NCBI GenBank assembly: GCA_037441765.1 | Contig: JBBIRM010000146.1 | Coordinates: 1-7,439, forward strand | Reading direction: 5' to 3' | Source of the DNA: JBBIRM01 sp037441765 | GTDB lineage: Bacteria; Desulfobacterota; BSN033; UBA1163 | Length of the DNA: 7,439 nucleotides | Shown: positions 1 through 5,355 of the stretch, in pieces | Position numbering within the stretch: the stretch's first letter is position 1 | Layout of the letters: every line of letters starts with the position of its first letter | Notes under the pieces: model-generated | What the model saw: only the letters and a program-made list of their open reading frames with translations | The model's database searches: none | What the model was told of the DNA's origin: nothing | Position numbers and translations under genes: made by a program

Positions 1-109
1 CGTCTCCAACTTCAATGACTGTTCCTACATTGGTTAGGCTTATTGAAGCACCGAAACGTTCTATCTGTTCTTTAATGACTGCCACAATATCATGTTCTCG
101 TGTTGCCAT
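1..109 (-). CDS. atpA: ATP synthase F1 subunit alpha, N-terminal fragment (cut by window edge)
   Basis: Only the first 36 codons are present; the gene runs off the left edge. Alpha is the non-catalytic nucleotide-binding subunit of the F1 hexamer (alpha3 beta3) at the cytoplasmic face of the membrane. The visible part has the expected N-terminal helix (ATREHDIVAVIKEQIERF) followed by the start of the beta-barrel, NVGTVIEVGD, which matches the family signature VGxVxxVGDG. The ATG at 109-107 is preceded by AGAGGA at a normal distance. It follows atpH after a 93-base gap, the longest inside this operon, which holds no convincing gene. The identification rests on a short stretch but is strongly supported by the operon order. 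Confidence 0.93.
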   Translation of the reverse strand, partial: MATREHDIVAVIKEQIERFGASISLTNVGTVIEVGD

Positions 110-202
110 ATTAATCCTCTCTTAACCTTCCTCAGAAAATAAGAGTCTAATGGTAAGTGTAGCAACAGATCCCCATCTCCTTAACACCCACACTTTCCTT
201 CT

Positions 203-742
203 CTATCGGCCGGCCTCCACCAGACTCTTTTTCAAACTCTCTAATCTCTGACGAATGCTTCCATCTATAAGCATATCGCCCACTCGGGCAACAAATCCTC
301 CAATAATGGCAGGGTCCACTCTATGATCAATGACCACTTTTCGTTCCATCAATTTTCCAAGGCCCATAGAAAGAAAATCTTTCTCCTCATCGCTAAGGGG
401 GACAGCAGAAATCACCTTAGCCCGCTCCACGCCTCGATGGGCATCGAGTAAGGCAAGGTAGTTTTGGTAGATATCCTCAATAAGCCTCAACGTGCCCTTT
501 TGGACAAGGAGAAGGGTGAGATTTATGGCAAGAGGATGTATTTCTCCCAAGTGGTTAAGAAGGAGTTCTTTCTTTGTCTCAAAGGGAAGCCTTGGACTTT
601 CGAGCAGGGTCATAAAGTCTTCATCAGTGCTTATCTCGAGAATTTTCTCCAAAGCCTCCCGCCACTTCTCGAGTTCGTTTCTTCCCAAAGCCAACTCAAA
701 AACGGCTTGGGCATATCGTTTTCCAGAACCGATTCTTGGCAT
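203..742 (-). CDS. atpH: ATP synthase F1 subunit delta
   Basis: The 179-residue product has the usual length of the delta (OSCP-like) subunit, which joins the top of F1 to the b-subunit stator stalk. The N-terminal helical domain begins with the typical GKRYAQAVFELALG (residues 7-20). The C-terminal domain carries the family hallmark near residues 145-173, AIIGGFVARVGDMLIDGSIR, followed by a basic helix. It lies 22 bases after atpF in the normal atpF-atpH-atpA order. The Shine-Dalgarno sequence before the ATG is weak (an A-rich stretch ending in GAG close to the start), so coupling to atpF translation is plausible. No truncation or frameshift is visible. Confidence 0.96.
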   Translation of the reverse strand: MPRIGSGKRYAQAVFELALGRNELEKWREALEKILEISTDEDFMTLLESPRLPFETKKELLLNHLGEIHPLAINLTLLLVQKGTLRLIEDIYQNYLALLDAHRGVERAKVISAVPLSDEEKDFLSMGLGKLMERKVVIDHRVDPAIIGGFVARVGDMLIDGSIRQRLESLKKSLVEAGR

Positions 743-764
743 CTCTTTTTCTTAAATGAAGAGG

Positions 765-1274
765 TCAACTTTTTTTGAAAATGGTGCTCTGTTGAAGTGT
801 CTCTTCAATCAGTTTTCGATGTTTCTCCTTGTCCAGGGTCTCCTGAATCACTTTTTCAGCAGCCGCTATGGCAATCTCTACAAACTCCTTTCGCAGGTTA
901 TCAACAATCTTCTCTCGCTCTGATTCCAATTCTGCCCGAGTGCGCTCAATCATTGCCTGAGCCTGTTTGGCTGCCTCTTGTCGCGATTCATCCTTCAGCC
1001 TTTCCCCGGTTTGAAGTGCTTGATTGATAAGGGCTTGGGCTTCTTGACGTCCCTGATCGATCTGTCTCTGGACTTCGACCCTGGCCTGCTCATATTCCTT
1101 TTTGGTCGCCTCCGCCAGATCCATCGCTTCTTTAGTCCTTCGGGCCCTTTCATCTAGCATCTTCAATACAGGCTTATAGAGGAAAAGGCGTAGAAGGACA
1201 AGAAGCACAATGAAATTGATGACGAATACGACCAATAACGGTAAATTAATACCAAGGCTGGCAAAACCTCCCAT
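765..1274 (-). CDS. atpF: ATP synthase Fo subunit b
   Basis: The 169-residue product is the peripheral stalk subunit that holds delta and F1 against subunit a. One hydrophobic segment spans about residues 9-33 (GINLPLLVVFVINFIVLLVL), followed by YKPVLKMLDERARR and a long charged, alanine- and glutamine-rich coiled coil to about residue 145 (AEATKKEYEQARVEVQRQ and similar). There is one b gene and no separate b' gene, unlike the split atpF'-atpF arrangement I recall from many deltaproteobacteria. The wording of the membrane segment and the LDER motif recall Chloroflexi-type b subunits. The ATG follows AGAGGA at normal spacing. A run of seven A residues lies near the stop codon, but neither shifted frame leads into atpH. 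Confidence 0.95.
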   Translation of the reverse strand: MGGFASLGINLPLLVVFVINFIVLLVLLRLFLYKPVLKMLDERARRTKEAMDLAEATKKEYEQARVEVQRQIDQGRQEAQALINQALQTGERLKDESRQEAAKQAQAMIERTRAELESEREKIVDNLRKEFVEIAIAAAEKVIQETLDKEKHRKLIEETLQQSTIFKKS

Positions 1275-1301
1275 ATCTTCCTCTTAAGTGATGGATAGTC
1301 A

Positions 1302-1317
1302 GGAGACAAAGATCTCC
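1302..1317 (-). other. Small intercistronic hairpin between the 37-residue gene and atpF
   Basis: Perfect 5-bp inverted repeat (GGAGA and TCTCC) around a 6-base loop, in the 50-base gap before atpF. There is no T-run on either side, so it is not an intrinsic terminator. It could influence mRNA processing between the c-subunit part and the b-delta-alpha part of the operon, but a stem this short may be chance. Confidence 0.3.
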
Positions 1318-1324
1318 CAAAGGT

Positions 1325-1438
1325 CTACCCCCGCAGGACAAGAAATGTCACAAGTCCTGCCATGGAAAATACCAGTAGCACGATTGTAATCATGATGAGC
1401 GCCAAACTAATGGGTAACCCACCGCCTCCGTTGTCCAT
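1325..1438 (-). CDS. Unnamed 37-residue single-span membrane protein in the atp operon
   Basis: A complete small gene sits between atpE and atpF: ATG at 1438, TAG at 1327-1325. The product starts MDNGGGGLPIS, continues with an almost purely hydrophobic helix over about residues 10-35, and ends VLRG. The single acidic residue near the N-terminus and the single Arg at residue 36 suggest N-outside, C-inside topology, the same as the helix of subunit b. Translation support is strong: AAGGAGGTG lies 7 bases from the ATG and begins within the atpE stop codon, so it should be co-translated with subunit c. I recognise no family. It could be an accessory Fo subunit or assembly factor, by loose analogy with mitochondrial subunit 8, or a degenerate b-type helix. 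It is too short for many gene finders. The function is unknown; that it is coding is inferred from the ribosome binding site, fit to the gap and membrane character. Confidence 0.75.
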   Translation of the reverse strand: MDNGGGGLPISLALIMITIVLLVFSMAGLVTFLVLRG

Positions 1439-1443
1439 GATGG

Positions 1444-1452
1444 CACCTCCTT
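1444..1452 (-). promoter_or_regulatory. Strong ribosome binding site of the 37-residue gene, overlapping the atpE stop
   Basis: The minus strand reads AAGGAGGTG, nearly the full anti-Shine-Dalgarno complement. Its first two A residues belong to the TAA stop codon of atpE, and it ends 5 bases before the ATG at 1438. This is as strong as the atpE site and is the main reason to accept the short gene as translated. Confidence 0.85.
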
Positions 1453-1684
1453 ATTTGACAACCATTGCTAAGATGATGCAGACAATCAATACGTAAATTC
1501 CGATGGCCTCAGCGAGCGCCCCGATCAAGATCATGTTGGTGAGGATCGCTCCGCGCGCTTCAGGGTTTCGTCCCAAGGACTGCATGGCTGAAAACCCGAT
1601 CAAGCCCAATGCCAATGCTGGTCCAAAGAAACCCAACCCCGCAGCCAAGCCGATAACTAACATCTTCATTACTTCAGGTGTCAT
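1451..1684 (-). CDS. atpE: ATP synthase Fo subunit c
   Basis: The 77-residue hairpin protein forms the rotor ring. Helix 1 covers about residues 8-36, the polar loop is R39-N40-P41 (LGRNPEARG), and helix 2 covers about 46-75. The ion-carrying carboxylate is E59 in GALAEAIGIY. Aligned by eye to the Na+-binding c subunit of Ilyobacter, the helix 1 Gln is Leu (L26) and the Ser-Thr after the Glu are Ala-Ile (A60, I61), so the Na+ ligands are missing and proton coupling is inferred. The helix 1 glycine motif reads GPALALG, with Ala in two places where many families have Gly; this motif is linked to ring size. An excellent AAGGAGG lies 7 bases before the ATG, fitting the high copy number of c. It follows atpB by 25 bases. 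Confidence 0.97.
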   Translation of the reverse strand: MTPEVMKMLVIGLAAGLGFFGPALALGLIGFSAMQSLGRNPEARGAILTNMILIGALAEAIGIYVLIVCIILAMVVK

Positions 1685-1709
1685 AGACCATCCTCCTTTC
1701 CTCTATGGA

Positions 1710-2648
1710 TTAGTGTTCTTCTTCATGCGGTGATACAGCGATCGTTCCAAAGACCAATGTTAAGCCTGAAAAGATCAGAGCCTGAATTAATCCGATCAGA
1801 AGTTCTAAGCTATAAAAAGGAATCGTAAAGATTAAAGGGATCAAAAAACAGGATACCAGGATCAGGATTTCGCCTGCAGTCATATTTCCGAAGAGACGAA
1901 AGGTGAAACTGAGCATTCGGGTCAGATGGCTGAATATTTCGAGAACACCCACGAACATGTTAATGAATCCAAAAACAATATTCATGGGCGCTGATTTAAT
2001 CTTTCCAGTAAAGAGTTCCTTTAACCCCTGTAAAAACTGGCGAAGGTTGATAAACTCTCCAAGATAACGGAAGCCCCCTACCGCCCTCATCCCCCAGCTC
2101 TCAACAAAGAAAAATGACATAAGGGCGATGGAGAGCGGAACATTGATATCTGTATTTGCTGCCCTGAAGATGGCTACAAACTCATGCTCATGATAGATCC
2201 CAATTGTTCCAAAAAAGGGGAGAAGGGCAAGATAGGCATTTGAGATGACGTAAATAAAGATCGTTGCCACCCCTGGGAAAAGCATTCGAGCATGTTTTTT
2301 ACCCGCAACACTTTCAACAAAGTTCAGTAATCCCTCTACGATCACTTCTGCCATAGCCTGTCGCCTGCTCGGGATCAGTTTCATCTTTCTGGTAAGAAAG
2401 ATCGATAGAAGGAGCAATACCAGCATGGTAAACCAGGAAGCAATAAGGGTGTTGGTAATTACGAAATTACCCACATGGATGAGAGGTTCAGCAGGAAGGG
2501 AGACATGGGGTCTTGGAACTTTAAAGATGGCAGGGGGTTCTTTCCCAAAGAAACTGGATCCAAGAGGACCAAAGATTAAACCCACTCCAAAGAGAAGAAG
2601 AACCGGGACAAAAAAAAGGATGAGAATTTTTAGTTGGCCTCTACCCAT
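1710..2648 (-). CDS. atpB: ATP synthase Fo subunit a
   Basis: The 312-residue integral membrane stator subunit forms the ion half-channels against the c ring. It is longer than the roughly 270 residues of E. coli, mainly because of an N-terminal hydrophobic segment (residues 7-28) and a Pro-rich outside loop (about 35-55). Key residues are present: the essential Arg is R251 in FTFRLFGNMTAGE (E. coli R210), with E260 (E. coli E219) and Q289 in LIQALIFSGLTLVF (E. coli Q252). At least five membrane helices are visible. The ATG overlaps the end of the upstream AtpZ/AtpI gene by 8 bases (ATGGGTAG), and no good ribosome binding site is seen, so translational coupling is likely. The C-terminus is acidic and His-containing (SPHEEEH). 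The NTDINVPLSIAL region recalls Chloroflexi-like a subunits. Confidence 0.96.
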   Translation of the reverse strand: MGRGQLKILILFFVPVLLLFGVGLIFGPLGSSFFGKEPPAIFKVPRPHVSLPAEPLIHVGNFVITNTLIASWFTMLVLLLLSIFLTRKMKLIPSRRQAMAEVIVEGLLNFVESVAGKKHARMLFPGVATIFIYVISNAYLALLPFFGTIGIYHEHEFVAIFRAANTDINVPLSIALMSFFFVESWGMRAVGGFRYLGEFINLRQFLQGLKELFTGKIKSAPMNIVFGFINMFVGVLEIFSHLTRMLSFTFRLFGNMTAGEILILVSCFLIPLIFTIPFYSLELLIGLIQALIFSGLTLVFGTIAVSPHEEEH

Positions 2649-2910
2649 TTGCTTTATTCTTTTTCGATTCCTTCCTTATTCTTTCTTCCTCAGCCTGATA
2701 CCGAAGAAGCATTCTTAATAGCCCAGCAAAAGCAATGACCGTTCCCACCCCAAGTCCGATAAAGGTGAACAGAGGGCGTTTATTAAGCATCTCAGGGCGA
2801 TCGAGCCAGTAACCAATCCCTACAGGCACGATCAAACTCAATGCAACATACCACCCGACCGTAAGTAAGAATTGAAGGGGCCTTACCCACTCTTTCAGAG
2901 ATCCCTCCAA
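2641..2910 (-). CDS. AtpZ/AtpI family protein, first gene of the atp operon
   Basis: The product of up to 89 residues has two membrane helices (about 13-35 and 47-68) joined by GIGYWLDR and KRPLFTFIGLGVGT, which fits the AtpZ-type family PF09527, proposed to help Fo assembly or Mg2+/Ca2+ supply. The C-terminus is a charged cytoplasmic tail (YQAEEERIRKESKKNK). Position directly ahead of atpB is standard. The start is uncertain. The first possible codon is TTG at 2910, just 9 bases after a hairpin and without a ribosome binding site; an in-frame stop lies three codons upstream. Codon 5 is CTG (2898) and has GGAGGG at ideal spacing before it, giving MKEWVRPLQF, a more family-like N-terminus. No ATG or GTG is available near the start. 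The family assignment is firm; the start is not. Confidence 0.88.
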   Translation of the reverse strand: MEGSLKEWVRPLQFLLTVGWYVALSLIVPVGIGYWLDRPEMLNKRPLFTFIGLGVGTVIAFAGLLRMLLRYQAEEERIRKESKKNKANG

Positions 2911-2919
2911 AAACGGTTA

Positions 2920-2937
2920 GGCAAATATTAATTTGCC
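2920..2937 (-). promoter_or_regulatory. Hairpin in the leader of the atp operon
   Basis: Perfect inverted repeat: a 7-bp stem (GGCAAAT pairing with ATTTGCC) with a 4-base loop. On the minus strand it ends 9 bases before the TTG start of the AtpZ/AtpI gene, where a ribosome binding site would normally lie. No proper U-run follows, so a terminator is unlikely; it could be an operator or a translation-modulating structure. Confidence 0.45.
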
Positions 2938-2997
2938 CCCTTTATTTAAAGGTTTACTACAAAAGGTTCAATTTGGGGGAGAAATAAATTGTGAATT

Positions 2998-3025
2998 AGT
3001 TAACATACATTTAAAAAGATGTCAA
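2998..3025 (-). promoter_or_regulatory. Candidate sigma-70-type promoter of the atp operon
   Basis: A perfect -35 box TTGACA (3025-3020) lies 22 bases after the bactofilin stop codon. After 16 bases there is TTAACT (3003-2998), a weak -10 box with 3 of 6 matches. Transcription would start near 2991 and give a leader of about 80 bases containing the hairpin at 2920-2937. The -35 is convincing, the -10 is not. Confidence 0.45.
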
Positions 3026-3046
3026 TGGTTTTTTTATTTTTTAATT

Positions 3047-3481
3047 TCAAGGAGTTAGATGTTCTCCCTTATGGGGGACAACTTGAAGACTTTCTTCTTT
3101 AGTATGGACTTCTCGCATCTTGCATTGGCCCTCAAGGATTCCACCCTCATTGACAATGAGGATCGGAGTGTAGAGGGTTCCAAAGACCTTTCCCGTAGGA
3201 TGGATTTCCACTCTCTCTTTTACAAATATCTCTCCTTCCACAAGGCCATTGATAATGATCGAGTTGACCTCCAGTTTTCCCTTCACCACAGCGGTTTGGC
3301 CAACAACCAATGTTCCACTTTTAAAGATCTCACCTTCAAACCTCCCTTCCAATCGAAACACCCCTTCAAACGTCATCTTTCCTTCAAAGACAGTCTCCTT
3401 ACCCAAAAATGCGCTGATTTCTTCAGAGGAAGATGAAGGTTTTGGGCTCACTTTTTCTAAGATGGATTTTCTTTTTAACAT
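3047..3481 (-). CDS. Bactofilin family cytoskeletal protein
   Basis: The 144-residue protein is of the polymer-forming bactofilin family (PF04519), which makes cytoplasmic or membrane-associated filaments of stacked right-handed beta-helices without nucleotides. A short basic N-terminus (MLKRKSILEK) and a Ser-rich linker to about residue 22 precede the core at about 24-122, where short strands alternate with Gly turns: FLGKETVFEGKMTFEG, RLEGRFEGEIFKSG, AVVKGKLEV, NGLVEGEIFVKERVEI, GKVFGTLYTP, GGILEGQCKM. The tail is short and polar. The ATG has AAAGGAG at good spacing. It lies 103 bases after parB on the same strand. In Myxococcus xanthus, bactofilins position the ParABS machinery, so a segregation role is reasonable here but inferred from context. 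Roles in cell shape or wall enzyme scaffolding are alternatives. Confidence 0.93.
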   Translation of the reverse strand: MLKRKSILEKVSPKPSSSSEEISAFLGKETVFEGKMTFEGVFRLEGRFEGEIFKSGTLVVGQTAVVKGKLEVNSIIINGLVEGEIFVKERVEIHPTGKVFGTLYTPILIVNEGGILEGQCKMREVHTKEESLQVVPHKGEHLTP

Positions 3482-3497
3482 TTGGACTCCTTTCGTA

Positions 3498-3527
3498 ATT
3501 ATAATGGGGGGAGATAATCTTTCTAAA
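3498..3527 (-). promoter_or_regulatory. Possible promoter of the bactofilin gene
   Basis: A perfect TATAAT (3503-3498) has TTTAGA (3527-3522, 4 of 6) upstream at 18 bases. The predicted transcription start would fall at or within the AAAGGAG ribosome binding site (3493-3487), giving an almost absent leader, which weakens the call. Confidence 0.33.
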
Positions 3528-3584
3528 TTTTAAGATTTGAATTTTGAATTTGTTTTGAACTTCGATATTCGAATTTCGGATTTT
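3525..3584. repeat. AT-rich tandem-like TTTGAA/TTCGAA repeat after parB
   Basis: The region contains TTTGAA at 3536-3541, 3543-3548 and 3554-3559, then TTCGAT at 3561, TTCGAA at 3568-3573 and TTTCGGA at 3574-3580, ending at the parB stop. TTCGA and TCGAA also form a 5-bp stem around TAT (3561-3573). It looks like a degenerate, slowly drifting short-unit repeat of the kind I recall from intergenic DNA of several environmental genomes. It may extend the parB transcript end, but there is no proper terminator. Confidence 0.5.
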
Positions 3585-4442
3585 TTATTTACCAATGATG
3601 GTTTCAACAATTCTTGTTAGGTCTTCATCAGAATAGTATTCAATTTCAATCTTTCCTCTCTTCCCCCTTGGAGTAATGCGAACTTTTGTGCCCAGATAGT
3701 TTCTTAAAGAATCTTGAAAGCTGAGAAGGATGCTTTCCAATTCCAACTTTTTATTTTGAGATGGAGTCTTCCTCTGTTTGCCTGACCATCTTCGGGCCAA
3801 GATTTCTGCATCTCTTACCGAAAGGTTATTTTTAATAATGAGGGCACAGAGTTCTTTCTGTTTCTCCTTCGAATCAAGGCTCAGGATGGCTCTGGCGTGT
3901 CCAGAGGTGATACGATTTTTCAGGATTTCATTTCTTATCTCAAGGGGAAGTTTTAAGAGGCGAAGGGCATTGGTAATGGTGGTTCGATCCCTTCCAAGTC
4001 GGGTGGCCAGATCTCCCTGGCTGAGCCCAAAATCTTCAATTAATCTTTTAAAGGCCTCTGCCTCCTCAATTGGGTTTAGATCCTCCCTCTGGAGATTTTC
4101 GATAAGTGAGAGTTCCATGGCCTCTCTCTCATCACTCTCTTTGAGTATGACCGGAACCTCCTTCAGCCCTGCCTTCTGGGCCGCTCTCCAGCGCCTCTCC
4201 CCAACGATAAGTTCATAGCCCTGATCGACCCTTCGGACGATTAGAGGTTCGAGAATTCCTTTCTCCTTGATGGATTCTGCGAGTTCCTGAAGTTTTGCTT
4301 CATCAAAATATTTTCTGGGTTGAGAACGGTTTGGGATGATTTCTTCAATCCCACAGTAAAAAAGTCTCTTCGGTTCTTCCTCTCCAAATTCCGGAAGGAG
4401 TGCTCCTAAACCTTTTCCCAGAGCCATCTTTTTAGTCGCCAT
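3585..4442 (-). CDS. parB: Chromosome-partitioning protein ParB (CTP-dependent clamp)
   Basis: The 285-residue protein binds parS sites near the origin and, as a CTP switch, spreads as a sliding clamp; it stimulates the ParA ATPase. The N-terminus carries MALGKGLGALLPE, the usual ParA-interacting stretch. The CTP-binding domain shows IIPNRSQPRKYFDE (35-48), GERRWRAA (81-88) and ENLQREDLNPIEEA (115-128), all intact. A helix-turn-helix domain follows (about 138-165, LSQGDLATRLGRDRTTITNALRL split over two helices), then the linker and a C-terminal dimerisation domain (about 232-285). The ATG at 4442 overlaps the end of parA by 11 bases and has GGGAG upstream within parA, so the two are coupled. 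An internal ATG at codon 6 is an alternative start. No parS-like palindrome was found in this window. Confidence 0.97.
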   Translation of the reverse strand: MATKKMALGKGLGALLPEFGEEEPKRLFYCGIEEIIPNRSQPRKYFDEAKLQELAESIKEKGILEPLIVRRVDQGYELIVGERRWRAAQKAGLKEVPVILKESDEREAMELSLIENLQREDLNPIEEAEAFKRLIEDFGLSQGDLATRLGRDRTTITNALRLLKLPLEIRNEILKNRITSGHARAILSLDSKEKQKELCALIIKNNLSVRDAEILARRWSGKQRKTPSQNKKLELESILLSFQDSLRNYLGTKVRITPRGKRGKIEIEYYSDEDLTRIVETIIGK

Positions 4443-5208
4443 CTTTTCTCCCGTGGTCCATGATTTCTTTGGCTAAATTTAAGTAACTCTCAGCCCCCTT
4501 AGAATGGATATCATATAATAGGGCCGGTTTCCCATGGCTGGGAGCTTCGCTCAGCCTTATGTTTCTGGGGATGATCGTCTTAAATACCTTGTCCTTGAAG
4601 TGATTTCTCACTTCGTTGGCAACCTGATGAGAGAGGTTGTTCCGTGTATCGAACATGGTGAGAAGAATTCCTTCGATCTGAAGTTTTGGGTTGAGAGACT
4701 GTTTGATCAGGCGAATCGTCTTGAGGAGGTGGCCTAACCCTTCAAGGGCATAGTATTCACACTGGAGAGGAATGATTACTGAGTGGGCTGCAGTCAGCGA
4801 GTTAATCGTCAATAGACCCAATGAAGGGGGACAGTCAATAAAGATGTAATCATAGTCGGCTTCCACCTCTTTGATGAGGTGCTCTAACTTCCTCTCACGA
4901 TCTCTCTCCTGGATCAACTCCACTTCTGCCCCGATCAGGTCCATGTTGGAGATAACTACATCCAAATAGGCCAGGGAGGTTTTTTTAATCATCTCACGGA
5001 GGCCAGAGCCTCTAAGCAATGCCTGATAAATCGTGCCATTTAATTGCTCCTTACTTAACCCAATACCACTTGTTGAATTTCCTTGAGGGTCGATGTCTAT
5101 GAGAAGGACTTTCTTTTCTGCCACGGCAAGGGAAGCCGAAAGATTAACCGCTGTGGTGGTCTTCCCAACCCCTCCCTTTTGATTGGCAATACAAATGACC
5201 CTGGCCAT
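4432..5208 (-). CDS. parA: Chromosome-partitioning ATPase ParA (Soj family)
   Basis: The 258-residue ATPase binds DNA non-specifically as an ATP dimer and drives movement of ParB-parS complexes. It starts directly at the deviant Walker A box, KGGVGKTT (residues 11-18), so it lacks the N-terminal DNA-binding extension of plasmid type Ia proteins and is of the chromosomal Soj type. Walker A' is DIDPQGN (38-44), Walker B is YIFIDCPPSLG (D125), and the C-terminal EAPSHGKP is at 221-228. All the catalytic elements are intact and the length is normal. AGGA precedes the ATG at short spacing. It lies 147 bases downstream of rsmG, in the common rsmG-parA-parB order, and probably has its own promoter in that gap. 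Confidence 0.97.
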   Translation of the reverse strand: MARVICIANQKGGVGKTTTAVNLSASLAVAEKKVLLIDIDPQGNSTSGIGLSKEQLNGTIYQALLRGSGLREMIKKTSLAYLDVVISNMDLIGAEVELIQERDRERKLEHLIKEVEADYDYIFIDCPPSLGLLTINSLTAAHSVIIPLQCEYYALEGLGHLLKTIRLIKQSLNPKLQIEGILLTMFDTRNNLSHQVANEVRNHFKDKVFKTIIPRNIRLSEAPSHGKPALLYDIHSKGAESYLNLAKEIMDHGRKDGD

Positions 5209-5317
5209 AGGATTTCCTAAGAAATATTTAAAACAAAGAATACTGGTTTTCTCAATCTTTTATCCATTATTCCAATGGCCCATTCTTTCTATCATTCCAT
5301 TTTATCAAAATATAATC

Positions 5318-5347
5318 TTTATACCATAAAAAAGGGATAGATGAAAA
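5318..5347 (-). promoter_or_regulatory. Candidate extended -10 promoter of parAB
   Basis: The minus strand has TGG directly before TATAAA (5323-5318), an extended -10 element with 5 of 6 matches in the -10 box. A weaker -35, TTTTCA (5347-5342), lies 18 bases upstream. A start near 5311 would leave a leader of about 100 bases before parA. The gap is otherwise AT-rich and shows no terminator for rsmG. Confidence 0.45.
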
Positions 5348-5355
5348 GACAAAAC

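Noticed and set aside
110..202. Possible tiny gene in the gap between atpH and atpA (9-codon frame after AAGGAG, or 23-codon frame from GTG)
   Set aside because: The AAGGAG directly touches the ATG, leaving no spacing; the GTG frame also has its site too close; both products are very short and show no membrane segment or motif.
765..790. Run of seven A residues before the atpF stop as a slippage site producing a b-delta fusion
   Set aside because: The +1 frame stops within a few codons and the -1 frame enters atpH in the wrong reading frame, so no fusion can result.
3778..4218. Long open frame on the plus strand opposite parB
   Set aside because: It is fully antisense to an intact parB with all family motifs; the Ser/Arg-rich product is a typical mirror of coding DNA and has no ribosome binding site of note.
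4637..4656. TGTTC...GAACA inverted repeat inside parA as a parS site
   Set aside because: Arms are only 5 bp with an 8-base centre that lacks the CACGTG core of parS; probably chance in coding sequence. No other parS-like 16-mer was seen in the window.
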